Below the pieces are notes generated by a model. The model worked only from the letters and a program-made list of their open reading frames with translations, searched no databases and was not told where the DNA came from. The position numbers and the translations under genes are program-made. Positions 1 through 10,455 of a DNA stretch of 64,000 nt are shown here, in pieces (the stretch's first letter is position 1; every line of letters starts with the position of its first letter). Source of the stretch: Rubrobacter xylanophilus (GTDB lineage Bacteria > Actinomycetota > Rubrobacteria > Rubrobacterales > Rubrobacteraceae); NCBI RefSeq assembly GCF_007164525.1, contig NZ_AP019791.1, positions 669,501 to 733,500 on the forward strand. The letters are read 5' to 3'.

Positions 1-8
1 CGCCGTAG

Positions 9-3000
9 ATGCTCTCTGCGATCTACATCAAGGGCTTCAAGACCTTCGCGCGGCCGGTACGGATGCCGCTCGGGCCGGGGGTCACGGCGATCGTGGGGCC
101 CAACGGCTCGGGCAAGAGCAACATAACCGACGCGGTGCTCTTCGCGCTTGGGGAGCAGAGCCCGGGTGTGTTGCGGGCGGGGGGGATGGCGGATTTGATC
201 TTCGCCGGCTCGGAGTCGCTCCCCGCCGCGAACGCTGCGGAGGTCACGCTCGTTCTGGACAACGCAGGCGGTGAGATTTCGCTGCCCCACCGGGAGATTG
301 CGATCTCCCGCCGGATCTCCCGCGACGGGAGGACGGAGTACCGGGTGGCCGGAGCCAGGGCCCGGCTGGCGGACGTGCGGGCCGTGGCCGGCGAGGCCGG
401 GCTGGGGAGGCACAGCATCCTGCGGCAGGGGGCCGTGGACGCGATCGTGGCCGGAGGGGCTGCGGCCTGCCGGCAGGCTCTCGAAGAGGCCGCCGGACTC
501 GGCGTCTACCGGCGCCGGAGGAGCGCCGCCGCCCGCCGGCTGGAGAACGCAGCCCGGCAGCTGGAGCAGACCCGGCAGCTCGAAGCCGGCCTCGCCGAGC
601 AGCTGCGCCGGATAGAGCGCGAGGCCGAGGCCGCCCGAGAGTACCGACGTCTGGAGGCCCGCTACAGGGAGCTCTCGCTCGCGCGGCTCCATCGGGAGGC
701 AGCCGGCGGCCGGGAGGAGCGGTCGCGTCGCCGGCTGGAGGAGGCCGAGTCCCACATCCGCGAGCTCGCCTCTCGGAAAGAGCAACTGGAGGCAGAGGAG
801 GACCGTCTCGGCGGGCGGATCGGTGCTCTGGAGAGGAATCTGCGCAGCACCGAGGCCGTGCTCGGCAGGCTGGAGGAGATCTCTGAGGAGCTCCGGTCGG
901 TGGTCGGATTGTTGGATCGCAGCATATTCAGGGCCGGCGAAGTTCACGGGCGGCGGTCCGGGCGCGAGAGGACCGTCGAGAGACTGAGGGCGGGGCTGGA
1001 GCGCTTGGAAGAGGAGGTCTCCCGGATCGAGGAAGAGCTCTCCGTCGCCGAGGAGCGGCAGCAGCGGCTGCACTGGGAGGCGGATCGCCGCCGGGAGGAG
1101 GCCGATGCCGCGCGCCGTTTGGGGGAGGATCTCGCCGCCGAGCACGGCCGGGCCCGGGCGGAGCTGGAGGCCCTCCGGACCCGGCTCGCGCAGCTCCGCT
1201 CCGTAGGGGAGAGGGCGCCCTTCGGCGAGCGGGAGCTCGAGCGCCTCGCGGACCTCGTGGGCTCCGTGGAGAGGGCGGGGCCGGGAGAGAAGGCTCCGGT
1301 GGCCGCCATCGGAGCCCTGCGCCGTCGGCTGGAGGAACTCGGCCGCGAGGCCAGTCGGCGGGAAGGCGCCCTCGCGGCCGCGACCGGCAGGATCGAGGCT
1401 CGGATCCGCTCCCTCCGCCGCGCGGCTGGGGGTCGCCGCGGACCGCGGCCGCGACTGCACCAGGTGATCCGGGCCCGCCCCGGTTTCGAGCTGGCGGTGG
1501 AGGCCGCGCTCGGCGAGCTCGCCGGTGGTCTCCTCGCCCGAGACGTCGGCGAGGGGGTGGAACTTCTCTCTAGCTCGGAGCGCGTGAGCGTACGGCTCGA
1601 CGCCGAGGGACTCGCCGGGCACGGTCCGGCCTCCGGCGTCCCGCTGCTCCGCTGCGTGGAGATCCTGGACCCCGCCTACGCCGACGCCGTGGAACGGCTG
1701 CTCGGCGGGGTGTACGTGGTGGAGGATCCAGTCATGGACCGCCCGACGAACGGGTGCGTGGCCGTGACCCGCGGCGGCCTCCGGCTTACCAGGACCAGCG
1801 TGAGCCTCCCCGACGGAAGTGGGGTCTTCGAGCGCGAGGCGCGCCTGGCCAGGGAGGAGGCTCTGCTCGAGGAGCTCGTGCGGGGGCCCGGCGCCGCCCT
1901 GCGTTCCCTGCGCCGGGAGCTCTCGGCGGCCGGTGAGAGGCTCGCTGCCCTGGAGGACCTCGCCGGGAGGCTCTCGGCGGTCCGCGGCCGGGCTTCCTCC
2001 TCCCGGGGTGTACTGCTGCGGGAGGCCCGGCGTCGCCTCCGGTGGGCTCGCCAGGCACTGGAGGAATCTCGCCGCCGCGGGTTGGAGCGTGCCGCCCTGG
2101 AGAAAGAGATCCTCCGGAAAGAGGAGACCCTCCTCACTCTCGAGAGGCGGCTGCGAGAGGCCCGCACCACGAGCGAGAGGTCCGCGGCCCGCTTCGAGGC
2201 CGCCCGCGAGGAGATGGAGGCCTGTAGGGAACGCGTGCGGCACCTCAGGGAGGCTCGCGCCGCGGGGCTGCGCCGCAGGGCGCAGCTGCTCCCCGCCCTG
2301 CAGCGGCTCGAGACGGCCCCCCGGGAGGGAGCGGGCCGGCTGCTCTCCTGCGGCCGCCAGGCGGCGGCCGTCGCCGCGCACCTCTCCTCCACCGTGGGGA
2401 AGCGGCGCCGCGAGCTGCGACTCCGGCGCGCCGCAGACTCCGAGACCCACCGGCGGCTCTCCGCCGAACACGGCTCCCTCGGCCGCCGGATGGCCGCCCT
2501 CCAGGCCGAGCTGGAGAGCGCACGGGTAGAGGTCGACCGGCTGCAGGAGGCCGTCCGCCAGGCCCGTGCGGCCGCAGAGGCGGCCGTCGAGGAGATGCGC
2601 GAGGAGTGGGGCGCCACTCCCGAGGAGGCCCGCCGCTGCGCCCAGCGTAACCCCGGCGACCTCTCCGGAGAACTCCGCCAGCTCGCCCGCCGTCTCAAGC
2701 GCTTCGGCGACGTCAACCTGCTCGCCCTCTCCCAGGAAGAAGAGCTGCGCGAGCGGCACGCCTTCGTGGCCGGCCAACGGACCGACGCCGAAGAGGCCGC
2801 CGCCAATCTTAACCGCATAATACTAAGTATAGACCACAAGATCGAGACCACTTTCTCCGATACCTTCGAGCGGGTACGGGCCACCTTCGGGGAGATGGTG
2901 CCCCGGATGCTGGAGGGCTCTTCCGGGGTACTGGAGCTTTCGGAGGAGGGGGTGGAGATCGGAATCCGGCTCGGCCGCAAGGGGTGGCGTTCGATCCGGG

Positions 3001-3293
3001 TGCTCTCCGGGGGGGAGCGTTCGCTGCTGGCGCTGGCCTTCCTGTTCAGCATCCTGCTCAGCCGGGGGGATTCTGCCCGCACTTTCTGCATCCTGGACGA
3101 GGCCGAGGCCGCGCTCGACGACCTCAACCTGGCCCGTTTCCTATCTGTGGTAGACTCTCAGCGGGAGAACGGCCAGTTTCTGCTGGTCACCCACCAGAAG
3201 CGCACGATGGCCGCGGCGGACGTTCTGTACGGTACGGCGCAGGACGCCTCCGGGGCCACCGTGGTCGTATCCAAGCGCATACAGGGAGACTAG
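9..3293 (+). CDS. smc: Chromosome segregation ATPase SMC
   Basis: Structural maintenance of chromosomes protein, the ATPase core of the condensin that also contains ScpA and ScpB (both encoded at 56-57 kb here). The 1094-residue product has an N-terminal Walker A (GPNGSGKSN, about residue 30), two long Arg/Glu-rich coiled coils, a hinge around residues 470-600, and a C-terminal head with signature LSGGERSL and Walker B FCILDEAEAALDD. It is somewhat shorter than the usual 1150-1200 residues, and DEAEAALDD replaces the more common DEVDAALDD. ATG start at 9; a TAG at 6-8 may be the stop of a gene outside the window. One copy of the CGCATAATAC repeat lies inside the gene at 2814-2823. Identification is secure. 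Confidence 0.97.
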   Translation: MLSAIYIKGFKTFARPVRMPLGPGVTAIVGPNGSGKSNITDAVLFALGEQSPGVLRAGGMADLIFAGSESLPAANAAEVTLVLDNAGGEISLPHREIAISRRISRDGRTEYRVAGARARLADVRAVAGEAGLGRHSILRQGAVDAIVAGGAAACRQALEEAAGLGVYRRRRSAAARRLENAARQLEQTRQLEAGLAEQLRRIEREAEAAREYRRLEARYRELSLARLHREAAGGREERSRRRLEEAESHIRELASRKEQLEAEEDRLGGRIGALERNLRSTEAVLGRLEEISEELRSVVGLLDRSIFRAGEVHGRRSGRERTVERLRAGLERLEEEVSRIEEELSVAEERQQRLHWEADRRREEADAARRLGEDLAAEHGRARAELEALRTRLAQLRSVGERAPFGERELERLADLVGSVERAGPGEKAPVAAIGALRRRLEELGREASRREGALAAATGRIEARIRSLRRAAGGRRGPRPRLHQVIRARPGFELAVEAALGELAGGLLARDVGEGVELLSSSERVSVRLDAEGLAGHGPASGVPLLRCVEILDPAYADAVERLLGGVYVVEDPVMDRPTNGCVAVTRGGLRLTRTSVSLPDGSGVFEREARLAREEALLEELVRGPGAALRSLRRELSAAGERLAALEDLAGRLSAVRGRASSSRGVLLREARRRLRWARQALEESRRRGLERAALEKEILRKEETLLTLERRLREARTTSERSAARFEAAREEMEACRERVRHLREARAAGLRRRAQLLPALQRLETAPREGAGRLLSCGRQAAAVAAHLSSTVGKRRRELRLRRAADSETHRRLSAEHGSLGRRMAALQAELESARVEVDRLQEAVRQARAAAEAAVEEMREEWGATPEEARRCAQRNPGDLSGELRQLARRLKRFGDVNLLALSQEEELRERHAFVAGQRTDAEEAAANLNRIILSIDHKIETTFSDTFERVRATFGEMVPRMLEGSSGVLELSEEGVEIGIRLGRKGWRSIRVLSGGERSLLALAFLFSILLSRGDSARTFCILDEAEAALDDLNLARFLSVVDSQRENGQFLLVTHQKRTMAAADVLYGTAQDASGATVVVSKRIQGD
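2814..2823 (+). repeat. CGCATAATAC skew-junction motif, copy 1 (in smc)
   Basis: Exact CGCATAATAC, embedded in TTAACCGCATAATACT. It is read in the smc frame as Arg-Ile-Ile. The GC-skew change here is weak at the 80-bp scale (C31/G27 before, C24/G27 after) and clearer further downstream, where the strand becomes G-rich. Confidence 0.75.
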
Positions 3294-3314
3294 AGGTCTA
3301 AGAGATTCGGTTCG

Positions 3315-4355
3315 ATGGGACGCTCTTGGCGCAACTTCTTCAGGCGAGGAAAAGAAGAGGAGCCTCGACCGGCGGTGGCGACCGAGGAGAGGGAGTCCGC
3401 CGCGGAGGAGGGAGCTCCTTCTTCTGCGGCCGAGGAGGAGCCCTCCGGCGGGTGGTTCGGGCGGCTGCGGCAGGGGCTGCGGCGCAGCCGGGAGTCCGTC
3501 GTGGGACAGCTCAACGCCGCGGTCGCCGAGTTCCGGGATGCGGACGACGAGGAATTCTGGGAGAGGGTCGAGGAGATCCTCATAGCCTCCGACGTCGGCG
3601 TGCCGACCACGGCCAAGCTCGTGCAGCGGCTCGAGCAGGAGGCTTTGGAGAAGAACATCACGGGTGCCGGGGAGCTGCGGCGGCTGCTCGTGGAGCATGC
3701 GGCGCGGATGCTGGAGGGGCCGGTGGAGATAGACCTCTCGCACCGGCCGACCGTCATCCTCATGGTCGGGGTCAACGGGACCGGCAAGACCACCACCATC
3801 GGCAAGCTGGCGCGGCACCTTCCGGCTGAGAAGGTCATGTTCGCCGCCGGGGACACCTTCCGGGCCGCGGCGATCGAGCAGCTCCAGAAGTGGGGCGAGC
3901 GGGTTGGGGCCCCCGTCGTGGCTCGGGAGCGGGGGGCCGATGCTGCGGCGGTGGCCCACGACGCGGTGGAGGCCGCCAAGCGGGAGGGTGTGGAGGTGCT
4001 CATCGTGGACACCGCGGGGCGGCTGCACACCAAGATCAACCTCATGGCCGAGCTCGAGAAGGTGCGTCGGGTCATCGGGCGCCAGCTGCCGGGTGCGCCG
4101 CACGAGGTGCTGCTCACGGTGGATGCCACCACCGGGCAGAACGGCTTGAGGCAGGCCAGGATGTTCAAGGACGTCGCCGGGGTCACCGGCGTGGTGCTCA
4201 CCAAGCTCGACGGGACGGCCAAGGGCGGGATCGCGCTCGCCATAGCCGAGGAGGTCGGGCTGCCCATAAAGCTCGTCTCCGTCGGGGAGGGGGTGGAGGA
4301 TCTGCACCCCTTCGATGCCCGGCAGTTCGCGGAGGCCCTCTTCGGGGAGTTGTAA
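3315..4355 (+). CDS. ftsY: Signal recognition particle receptor FtsY
   Basis: SRP receptor GTPase that docks Ffh-ribosome complexes at the membrane. The 346-residue product has an acidic, low-complexity N-terminal region of about 60 residues (the membrane-associating A-like part), a helical N domain, and an NG GTPase domain with G1 GVNGTGKTTT, the DTAGR motif and TKLDGTAKGG near the C-terminus. It lies 21 bp after smc and 3 bp before ffh, the common smc-ftsY-ffh order. ATG start at 3315 with only a weak upstream ribosome-binding site. Confidence 0.97.
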   Translation: MGRSWRNFFRRGKEEEPRPAVATEERESAAEEGAPSSAAEEEPSGGWFGRLRQGLRRSRESVVGQLNAAVAEFRDADDEEFWERVEEILIASDVGVPTTAKLVQRLEQEALEKNITGAGELRRLLVEHAARMLEGPVEIDLSHRPTVILMVGVNGTGKTTTIGKLARHLPAEKVMFAAGDTFRAAAIEQLQKWGERVGAPVVARERGADAAAVAHDAVEAAKREGVEVLIVDTAGRLHTKINLMAELEKVRRVIGRQLPGAPHEVLLTVDATTGQNGLRQARMFKDVAGVTGVVLTKLDGTAKGGIALAIAEEVGLPIKLVSVGEGVEDLHPFDARQFAEALFGEL

Positions 4356-4358
4356 GAG

Positions 4359-5690
<1,332 letters not shown>

Positions 5691-5720
5691 AATCACCGGA
5701 GAAGAAGGAGGTACGAGGGC

Positions 5721-5978
5721 ATGGCGGTGAAGATAAGGCTCGCGAGGCACGGTGCCAAGGGGAAGCCCTTCTACAGGATCGTGGTGGCCGACGCCCGCAG
5801 CCCGCGCGACGGCAAGTTCATAGACCGGGTCGGTCACTACGACCCGCGCAAGGAGCCCTCGGAGATAAAGGTGGACGCCGAGAAGGCGCGGGAGTGGCTC
5901 CGCAAGGGGGCGCAGCCCACCGACCAGGTGAAGAACCTGCTGAAGATCTCCGGGGTGCTGGAGGAGCAGAAGAGGTAG
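5721..5978 (+). CDS. rpsP: 30S ribosomal protein S16
   Basis: Small-subunit ribosomal protein bS16, 85 residues, matching the family from [21 protein letters not shown] through the [14 protein letters not shown] block. A good Shine-Dalgarno (GAAGGAGG, about 5703-5711) precedes the ATG. It opens the rpsP-khpA-rimM-trmD-rplS run typical of Gram-positive bacteria, so it is probably co-transcribed with ribosome and tRNA maturation factors. Confidence 0.97.
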   Translation: MAVKIRLARHGAKGKPFYRIVVADARSPRDGKFIDRVGHYDPRKEPSEIKVDAEKAREWLRKGAQPTDQVKNLLKISGVLEEQKR

Positions 5979-5979
5979 G

Positions 5980-6228
5980 TTGTTGACCGTGGAGCAGCTC
6001 GAGAACCTGCTCAGGGTCCTCGTGCGGCCGCTCGTGGAGCGGCCGGATAGGATCGAGATCTCCGGCCGGGAGGAGGGTTCGCGGGTGCGCCTGACCCTGC
6101 GGGTGGCCGATGAGGACATGGGACGCGTCATCGGCCGGCAGGGCCGGACGATAAACGCCATCCGCAAGGTGGTGAAGGCGGCCTCGGTCCGGCTGGGCAA
6201 GCGGGTGACTGTGGAGGTTCCAGACTAG
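5980..6228 (+). CDS. khpA: KH-domain RNA-binding protein KhpA (YlqC, UPF0109)
   Basis: Small single-KH-domain RNA-binding protein, 82 residues, with the KH GxxG loop as IGRQGRT. The family forms heterodimers with KhpB/Jag and influences cell division and elongation in Firmicutes; its role in actinobacteria is less clear. The start is one of two adjacent TTG codons (5980 or 5983), directly after the rpsP stop, so translation is probably coupled. It sits between rpsP and rimM as in many bacteria. Confidence 0.92.
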   Translation: MLTVEQLENLLRVLVRPLVERPDRIEISGREEGSRVRLTLRVADEDMGRVIGRQGRTINAIRKVVKAASVRLGKRVTVEVPD

Positions 6229-6234
6229 CGCCCG

Positions 6235-6726
6235 GTGGCCGAGCTCGACGATCCCGTCGTGATCGGCACCATCACCGCCCCCCACGGGGTGCGCGGCACG
6301 GTCCGGGTCCGGCCGGCGGGGGAGGGGCGGCATCTGCGCGAAGGGGTTGTCCCGGTCGTTGGCGGCCGGCGGCGCCGGATAATGAAGGCGCGCCGGACGC
6401 CGAAGGGGTTTCTGGTGGATCTCGAGGACGTGCCGGACCGCTCCCGGGCCGAGGAGCTGCGGGGCGAGGATCTCCTGCTCGACCGGTCGGAGCTCGACGC
6501 TCCCGGGGAGGACGAGTTCTACGTGGCGGATCTGATCGGCCTGCGGGCCGTGGACGGGGAGGGCAGGGAGCTGGGGGAGGTCGTGGAGACCTTCCCGACC
6601 CCCGCTCACGAGGTGCTGGTCGTCCGGAGCCGAAGGTCGGCGCTCTACGTTCCCTTCACCCGCGAGCACGTGCCCGAGGTGGAGCCGGGGGCCGGGATGA
6701 TCGTCGTCCGGCCTCCCGAGGAGTAG
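6235..6726 (+). CDS. rimM: Ribosome maturation factor RimM
   Basis: 16S rRNA processing protein that helps assemble the 30S head and binds S19. The 163-residue product has the N-terminal RimM domain (GTITAPHGVRGTVRV) and a C-terminal PRC barrel (DEFYVADLIGLRAVD). GTG start at 6235, 6 bp after khpA. It precedes trmD in the usual order. Confidence 0.95.
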   Translation: MAELDDPVVIGTITAPHGVRGTVRVRPAGEGRHLREGVVPVVGGRRRRIMKARRTPKGFLVDLEDVPDRSRAEELRGEDLLLDRSELDAPGEDEFYVADLIGLRAVDGEGRELGEVVETFPTPAHEVLVVRSRRSALYVPFTREHVPEVEPGAGMIVVRPPEE

Positions 6727-6738
6727 TAGGGGCTTCCG

Positions 6739-7413
6739 GTGAGGAACGTCGACGTATTCTGCGTCTTTCCCCGCGCCGTGGAGGCCGCGGTGCGCGTGGG
6801 GGTCGTCGGGCGGGCCATCGAGCGCGGGCTGGTGAGCCTGCGGTGCTTCGACCTTCACCGCTACTCCCCGGACGGCCGGATAGACGACATGCCCTACGGC
6901 GGGGGACCGGGGATGGTCGTGCGGGTGGACGTGGTGGCCCGGGCGCTGGAGGAGGTCTATGGCGTCCGGGCGCGGGAGGTCAGGGAGGAGCGGCGGGTCG
7001 TGCTCACCGAGGCGTGGGGGCGGGTGATGGACCAGCGGTACGTGGACGAGGTGGCGGCGGGGCCCGACCTGACCATCATCTGCGGGCGCTACGGGGGGGT
7101 GGACGAGCGGGTGCGGACCGAGCTCGCCACCGAGACCGTCTCGCTCGGCGACTTCGTGCTCTCGGGCGGGGAGATCGTCGCCGCGGCGCTCGCGGACGCC
7201 GCCATCCGCCGGATAGAGGGGGTGCTCGGTAACCGGGAGAGCCTCCGCGGGGAGTCCTTCTCTTCGGAGGGCCTGCTCGGCCCGCCCCAGTACACCCGGC
7301 CCGCCGTCTGGGAGGGCGTCGGGGTCCCGGAGGTGCTGCTCTCCGGGGACCACGGCAGGATCCGGGCCTGGCGGGAAGAGCAGAGCCGGCTGCGGGCAGC
7401 CCGGCGTCCCTGA
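6739..7413 (+). CDS. trmD: tRNA (guanine-N1-)-methyltransferase TrmD
   Basis: SPOUT-class methyltransferase that makes m1G37 in tRNAs, suppressing +1 frameshifting. The 224-residue product shows the conserved DMPYGGGPGMV stretch, the knot-forming CGRYGGVDERV and SLGDFVLSGGE motifs. GTG start 12 bp after the rimM stop. The C-terminal domain is shorter than in E. coli but within the family range. Confidence 0.96.
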   Translation: MRNVDVFCVFPRAVEAAVRVGVVGRAIERGLVSLRCFDLHRYSPDGRIDDMPYGGGPGMVVRVDVVARALEEVYGVRAREVREERRVVLTEAWGRVMDQRYVDEVAAGPDLTIICGRYGGVDERVRTELATETVSLGDFVLSGGEIVAAALADAAIRRIEGVLGNRESLRGESFSSEGLLGPPQYTRPAVWEGVGVPEVLLSGDHGRIRAWREEQSRLRAARRP

Positions 7414-7437
7414 TGGATGGAGGCCCCGCACCCTCCG

Positions 7438-7446
7438 TGCTATCAT
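7438..7446 (+). promoter_or_regulatory. Extended -10 promoter of rplS
   Basis: TGC-TATCAT forms an extended -10 element just downstream of trmD. It belongs to a 17-bp block (7437-7453) that matches, with about three differences, the block upstream of rpsB at 12359-12375. No convincing -35 is seen. A G/C-rich stretch follows before the rplS ATG. Confidence 0.45.
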
Positions 7447-7515
7447 CGTGCAGTTGCGGGGGCCGCCCCCGACGACCCGCAGGAGAGACCCCCTTCGAGC
7501 GAGAGAGGAGAGACC

Positions 7516-7845
7516 ATGATAACCAGCGAGAACCTCGAGGAACGCAACATCCCCGACTTCAAGCCCGGCGACACTGTCCGGGTCGAGTACCGGGTCGTGG
7601 AGGGCAACCGCGAGCGGACGCAGGCTTTCGAGGGCCTGTGCATCGCCCGCAGGGGCAGCGGGATAAGCCAGACCTTCGTCGTCCGCAAGAACTCCTTCGG
7701 GGTGGACGTCGAGCGGATCTTCCCCCTCTACTCCCCGAAGATAGCCGGGATAAAGGTGGTCTCGCGCGGAGCCCCGCGCCGCGCCAAGCTCTACTACATC
7801 CGGGAGAAGGTCGGGCGCAAGGCCCGGGTGAAGAAGGCTCGCTAG
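7516..7845 (+). CDS. rplS: 50S ribosomal protein L19
   Basis: Large-subunit protein bL19 at the subunit interface, 109 residues. The conserved [29 protein letters not shown] and [14 protein letters not shown] blocks are all present. The ATG at 7516 follows a GAGAGGAGAG ribosome-binding site. The frame stays open back to 7417, but the L19 family begins here. It has its own candidate promoter in the 100-bp trmD-rplS gap. Confidence 0.97.
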   Translation: MITSENLEERNIPDFKPGDTVRVEYRVVEGNRERTQAFEGLCIARRGSGISQTFVVRKNSFGVDVERIFPLYSPKIAGIKVVSRGAPRRAKLYYIREKVGRKARVKKAR

Positions 7846-7853
7846 GAACCTCC

Positions 7854-8480
7854 TTGGCCGGGGGCGCTTCGCCGCGCGGGAGGGGCTCCGCCGAGGAGCT
7901 CTACGCCTTCGACGCGGCCTGGGTCGCCGCGCGGCGGCGTCCGCTGGCCGGTGTGGACGAGGCGGGGAGGGGCGCCCTGGCAGGCCCGCTGGTCGCGGCG
8001 GCCGTGATCCTGGACGGGGCGTCCATCGAGGGGCTCGACGACTCCAAGCGTCTCGGGCGACCGGCCCGTGAGAGGATGCTCGCCGGGGTGCTCGGCTCCG
8101 CCGAGGCCCTCTCGGTGGCGGTCTTCCCCGCCTGGTGGATAGACGAGCACGGAATCGGGGCCGCCAACCGCGAGGCTCTCTCCCGGGCGGTGGGTCGTCT
8201 GCTCCCGCGGGCGGGTTGCGGTCTGGCCGACGGCAACCTGGGCCTCGGTCCCCAGGTCGACTGCCTGCCGGGAGCCGACGGAAAGAGCGCCGCGGTGGCC
8301 GCGGCGAGCGTCGTGGCCAAGGTTCTCAGGGACGCCGCTATGTCCGCGCTGGGCGCCGCCTATCCGGGCTACGGCTTCGAGCGCAACTGCGGCTACGGCA
8401 CGCCGGAGCACCGCCGGGCGCTCGCCCGGATGGGGCCCTGCCGGGTCCATCGGCTCAGCTACGCGGGGGTCGGGGGCTGA
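7854..8480 (+). CDS. rnhB: Ribonuclease HII
   Basis: Endonuclease that removes RNA, including single ribonucleotides, from DNA-RNA hybrids. The catalytic GVDEAGRG motif, the DDSKRL block and the downstream VAAASVVAKVLRDAAM segment are present. I place the start at TTG 7854, giving 208 residues with a 30-residue N-terminal extension before GVDEAGRG; a GTG at the Val of that motif would be too short. It lies 8 bp after rplS, as in many Gram-positives, and overlaps the following yraN gene. Confidence 0.92.
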   Translation: MAGGASPRGRGSAEELYAFDAAWVAARRRPLAGVDEAGRGALAGPLVAAAVILDGASIEGLDDSKRLGRPARERMLAGVLGSAEALSVAVFPAWWIDEHGIGAANREALSRAVGRLLPRAGCGLADGNLGLGPQVDCLPGADGKSAAVAAASVVAKVLRDAAMSALGAAYPGYGFERNCGYGTPEHRRALARMGPCRVHRLSYAGVGG

Positions 8481-8836
8481 GCGGGACGGCCTCCTCCGGC
8501 GCGCGGGGCGAGGAGCTCGCGCTCGCCCACCTCCTTCGTCGGGGATACACGCTCATCGAGCGCAACTACCGGACCCGCCGCGGGGAGATCGACCTGATCA
8601 TGATGGACGGCGAAGAGCTCGTCTTCGTGGAGGTGAAGCTGCGGCGCAGCGCGGGCTTCGGAGAGCCGGTGGAGGCGGTCACCCCCGCGAAGCAGCGCAG
8701 GCTCCGGCTCGCCGCCGGCCGGTACCTCGCCGAGAGGGCCCCGGCGCACGGCGGGGTCCGCTTCGACGTCGTCGGGGTGCTCGCTCCCGCCGGCGGAAAA
8801 CCCCGCATCACGCATGTGAGGCAGGCTTTCTTCTAA
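8477..8836 (+). CDS. YraN/UPF0102 family nuclease-like protein
   Basis: Member of the UPF0102 family with a restriction-endonuclease-like fold; function uncertain. The core RGEIDLIMMDGEELVFVEVK carries the expected acidic and E-x-K nuclease residues. The conserved N-terminus (GARGEELALAHLLRRGYTLIERNYR) has no in-frame ATG, GTG or TTG nearby. The best start is CTG at 8477, overlapping the rnhB stop as CTGA, giving 119 residues. rnhB-yraN-yifB-dprA is a widespread gene order. Confidence 0.85.
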   Translation: MSGTASSGARGEELALAHLLRRGYTLIERNYRTRRGEIDLIMMDGEELVFVEVKLRRSAGFGEPVEAVTPAKQRRLRLAAGRYLAERAPAHGGVRFDVVGVLAPAGGKPRITHVRQAFF

Positions 8837-8839
8837 AGG

Positions 8840-8867
8840 TTGCAAAGGATGCATAGAGCTTTATACT
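8840..8867 (+). promoter_or_regulatory. Promoter upstream of yifB-dprA-whiG
   Basis: TTGCAA (8840-8845), a 16-bp spacer and TATACT (8862-8867) form a good vegetative-type promoter in the 116-bp gap between yraN and yifB. It would drive the yifB-dprA-whiG run. Confidence 0.6.
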
Positions 8868-8952
8868 CCCTGTAGCCGGGCATTTTCGGAGGCGGGGACC
8901 GCTGAAAAGACGCGGGTTGCGCCTTCTGTGACGGAGGAGGGAGGGTGAACCG

Positions 8953-10455
8953 ATGGCCGTCTGCCGGGTGAGGAGCCTTGCGCTGGTGGGCATAGACGCC
9001 CTTCCCGTCGACGTGGAAGTAGACATGGGGTCCGGGCTTCCCGGCTTCTCCGTCGTCGGGTTGCCGGACGCCGCCGTACAGGAGGCCCGCGAGCGGGTGA
9101 GGGTGGCGATCTCCAATGCGGGCTACAAATTTCCCTCCAGGAAGGTCATCGTCAACCTGGCGCCGGCCAACCTCCGCAAGGAAGGAGCCGCCTTCGACCT
9201 GCCCATAGCGCTCGGGATCCTCGCCGCCTGCGGCGTTCTCTCGCCCGGGACGCTGGAAGGAGTGGCGGTCGTCGGGGAGCTCTCGCTCGACGGGAGCCTG
9301 CGGGGCGTCCGGGGGGCGCTCTCGCTGGCCGACGGTGCCCGGCGGGAGGGGCTTCGCGGGTTGCTGGTGCCCGCCGAGAGCGCGCCGGAGGCCGCCTCCA
9401 TAGGCGGGATAGCGGTCTACGCTGCGCGCGGGCTGCAGGAGGCCGTCGGGGTTCTGCGCGGTGGGGGGAGCCCGGTGGAGCCGGACCCCTTCACCCGGGA
9501 GGGGGACGGCGAGGAGGAGGGCTTTGAGGACGTGGCCGGGCAGGAGTACGCCAAGCGGGCGCTCGAGGTCTCCGCTGCCGGCGGGCACAACGTGCTGATG
9601 AGCGGTCCGCCAGGCTCCGGAAAGACCATGCTCGCCCGCAGGCTGCCCGGAATACTCCCGCCGCTCGCCTCCGAGGAGAGCATCGAGGTCACCAAGGTGC
9701 ACAGCGCGGCCGGGCTCGCAAACGGCGGTCTGATCCGGCGCCGGCCCTTCCGGGCCCCGCACCACACCATCTCCGCCTCCGGGCTCGCCGGGGGCGGCAC
9801 CAACCCGCGTCCCGGCGAGGTCTCGCTGGCCCACCACGGCGTGCTCTTCCTCGACGAGTTCCCGGAGTTCGGGCGCTCCGCGCTGGAGGTGCTCCGGCAG
9901 CCGCTGGAGGATGGGCAGGTCACCATCTCCCGGGTTGCCGGGACGGTGAGCTATCCGGCCCGGGTCACGCTGGTGTGCTCGATGAACCCCTGCCCCTGCG
10001 GCTACGCCGGCGACCGGCACCGGACGTGCCGGTGCACTCCCGGTCAGATCGAGCGCTACCGCGCCCGGATCTCCGGACCGCTCCTGGACCGGATCGACCT
10101 CTTCGTGGAGGTGCCGCGGCTTTCCGGGGAGGAGCTGCGGACCTCCGGAGAGGCCGAGCCCTCGTGGCGGATCAGGGAGCGGGTCGAGGCCGCCCGCGAG
10201 CTGCAGATCGAGCGTCAGGGCGTCCCCAACTCCGCCCTCTCGGGCAGGCGGCTGCGCGAGGTCTGTCGCCTGGGGCCGGAGGCGGAGGCGTTGCTCGTCC
10301 GGGCGGTGGACCGGATGGGACTCTCCGGGCGGGCGCACGACCGGATCCTGCGGGTGGCCCGAACGGTGGCGGACCTCGCCGGCGGCTCCGGGATAAGGCC
10401 GGAGCACCTCGCCGAGGCCCTGAACTACAGGAGGCCTGGTGTCCTCGATCGCTGA
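8953..10455 (+). CDS. comM: YifB/ComM family Mg-chelatase-like AAA+ ATPase
   Basis: Hexameric AAA+ helicase; in naturally competent bacteria ComM drives branch migration during integration of transforming DNA. The 500-residue product has an N-terminal Lon-protease-like (ChlI) domain, Walker A GPPGSGKTML at about residue 218, Walker B LFLDEFPEF, a Cys-rich insert (CSMNPCPCGYAG with CRCTP) and a C-terminal Mg-chelatase domain. A strong purine-rich ribosome-binding site precedes the ATG. It overlaps dprA by 17 bp, coupling two DNA-uptake functions. Confidence 0.94.
   Translation: MAVCRVRSLALVGIDALPVDVEVDMGSGLPGFSVVGLPDAAVQEARERVRVAISNAGYKFPSRKVIVNLAPANLRKEGAAFDLPIALGILAACGVLSPGTLEGVAVVGELSLDGSLRGVRGALSLADGARREGLRGLLVPAESAPEAASIGGIAVYAARGLQEAVGVLRGGGSPVEPDPFTREGDGEEEGFEDVAGQEYAKRALEVSAAGGHNVLMSGPPGSGKTMLARRLPGILPPLASEESIEVTKVHSAAGLANGGLIRRRPFRAPHHTISASGLAGGGTNPRPGEVSLAHHGVLFLDEFPEFGRSALEVLRQPLEDGQVTISRVAGTVSYPARVTLVCSMNPCPCGYAGDRHRTCRCTPGQIERYRARISGPLLDRIDLFVEVPRLSGEELRTSGEAEPSWRIRERVEAARELQIERQGVPNSALSGRRLREVCRLGPEAEALLVRAVDRMGLSGRAHDRILRVARTVADLAGGSGIRPEHLAEALNYRRPGVLDR

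Noticed and set aside
1676..3127. Long open frame antisense to smc
   Set aside because: Arg/Ser/Ala-rich composition with no recognizable domain; typical shadow frame in GC-rich DNA over a secure gene.
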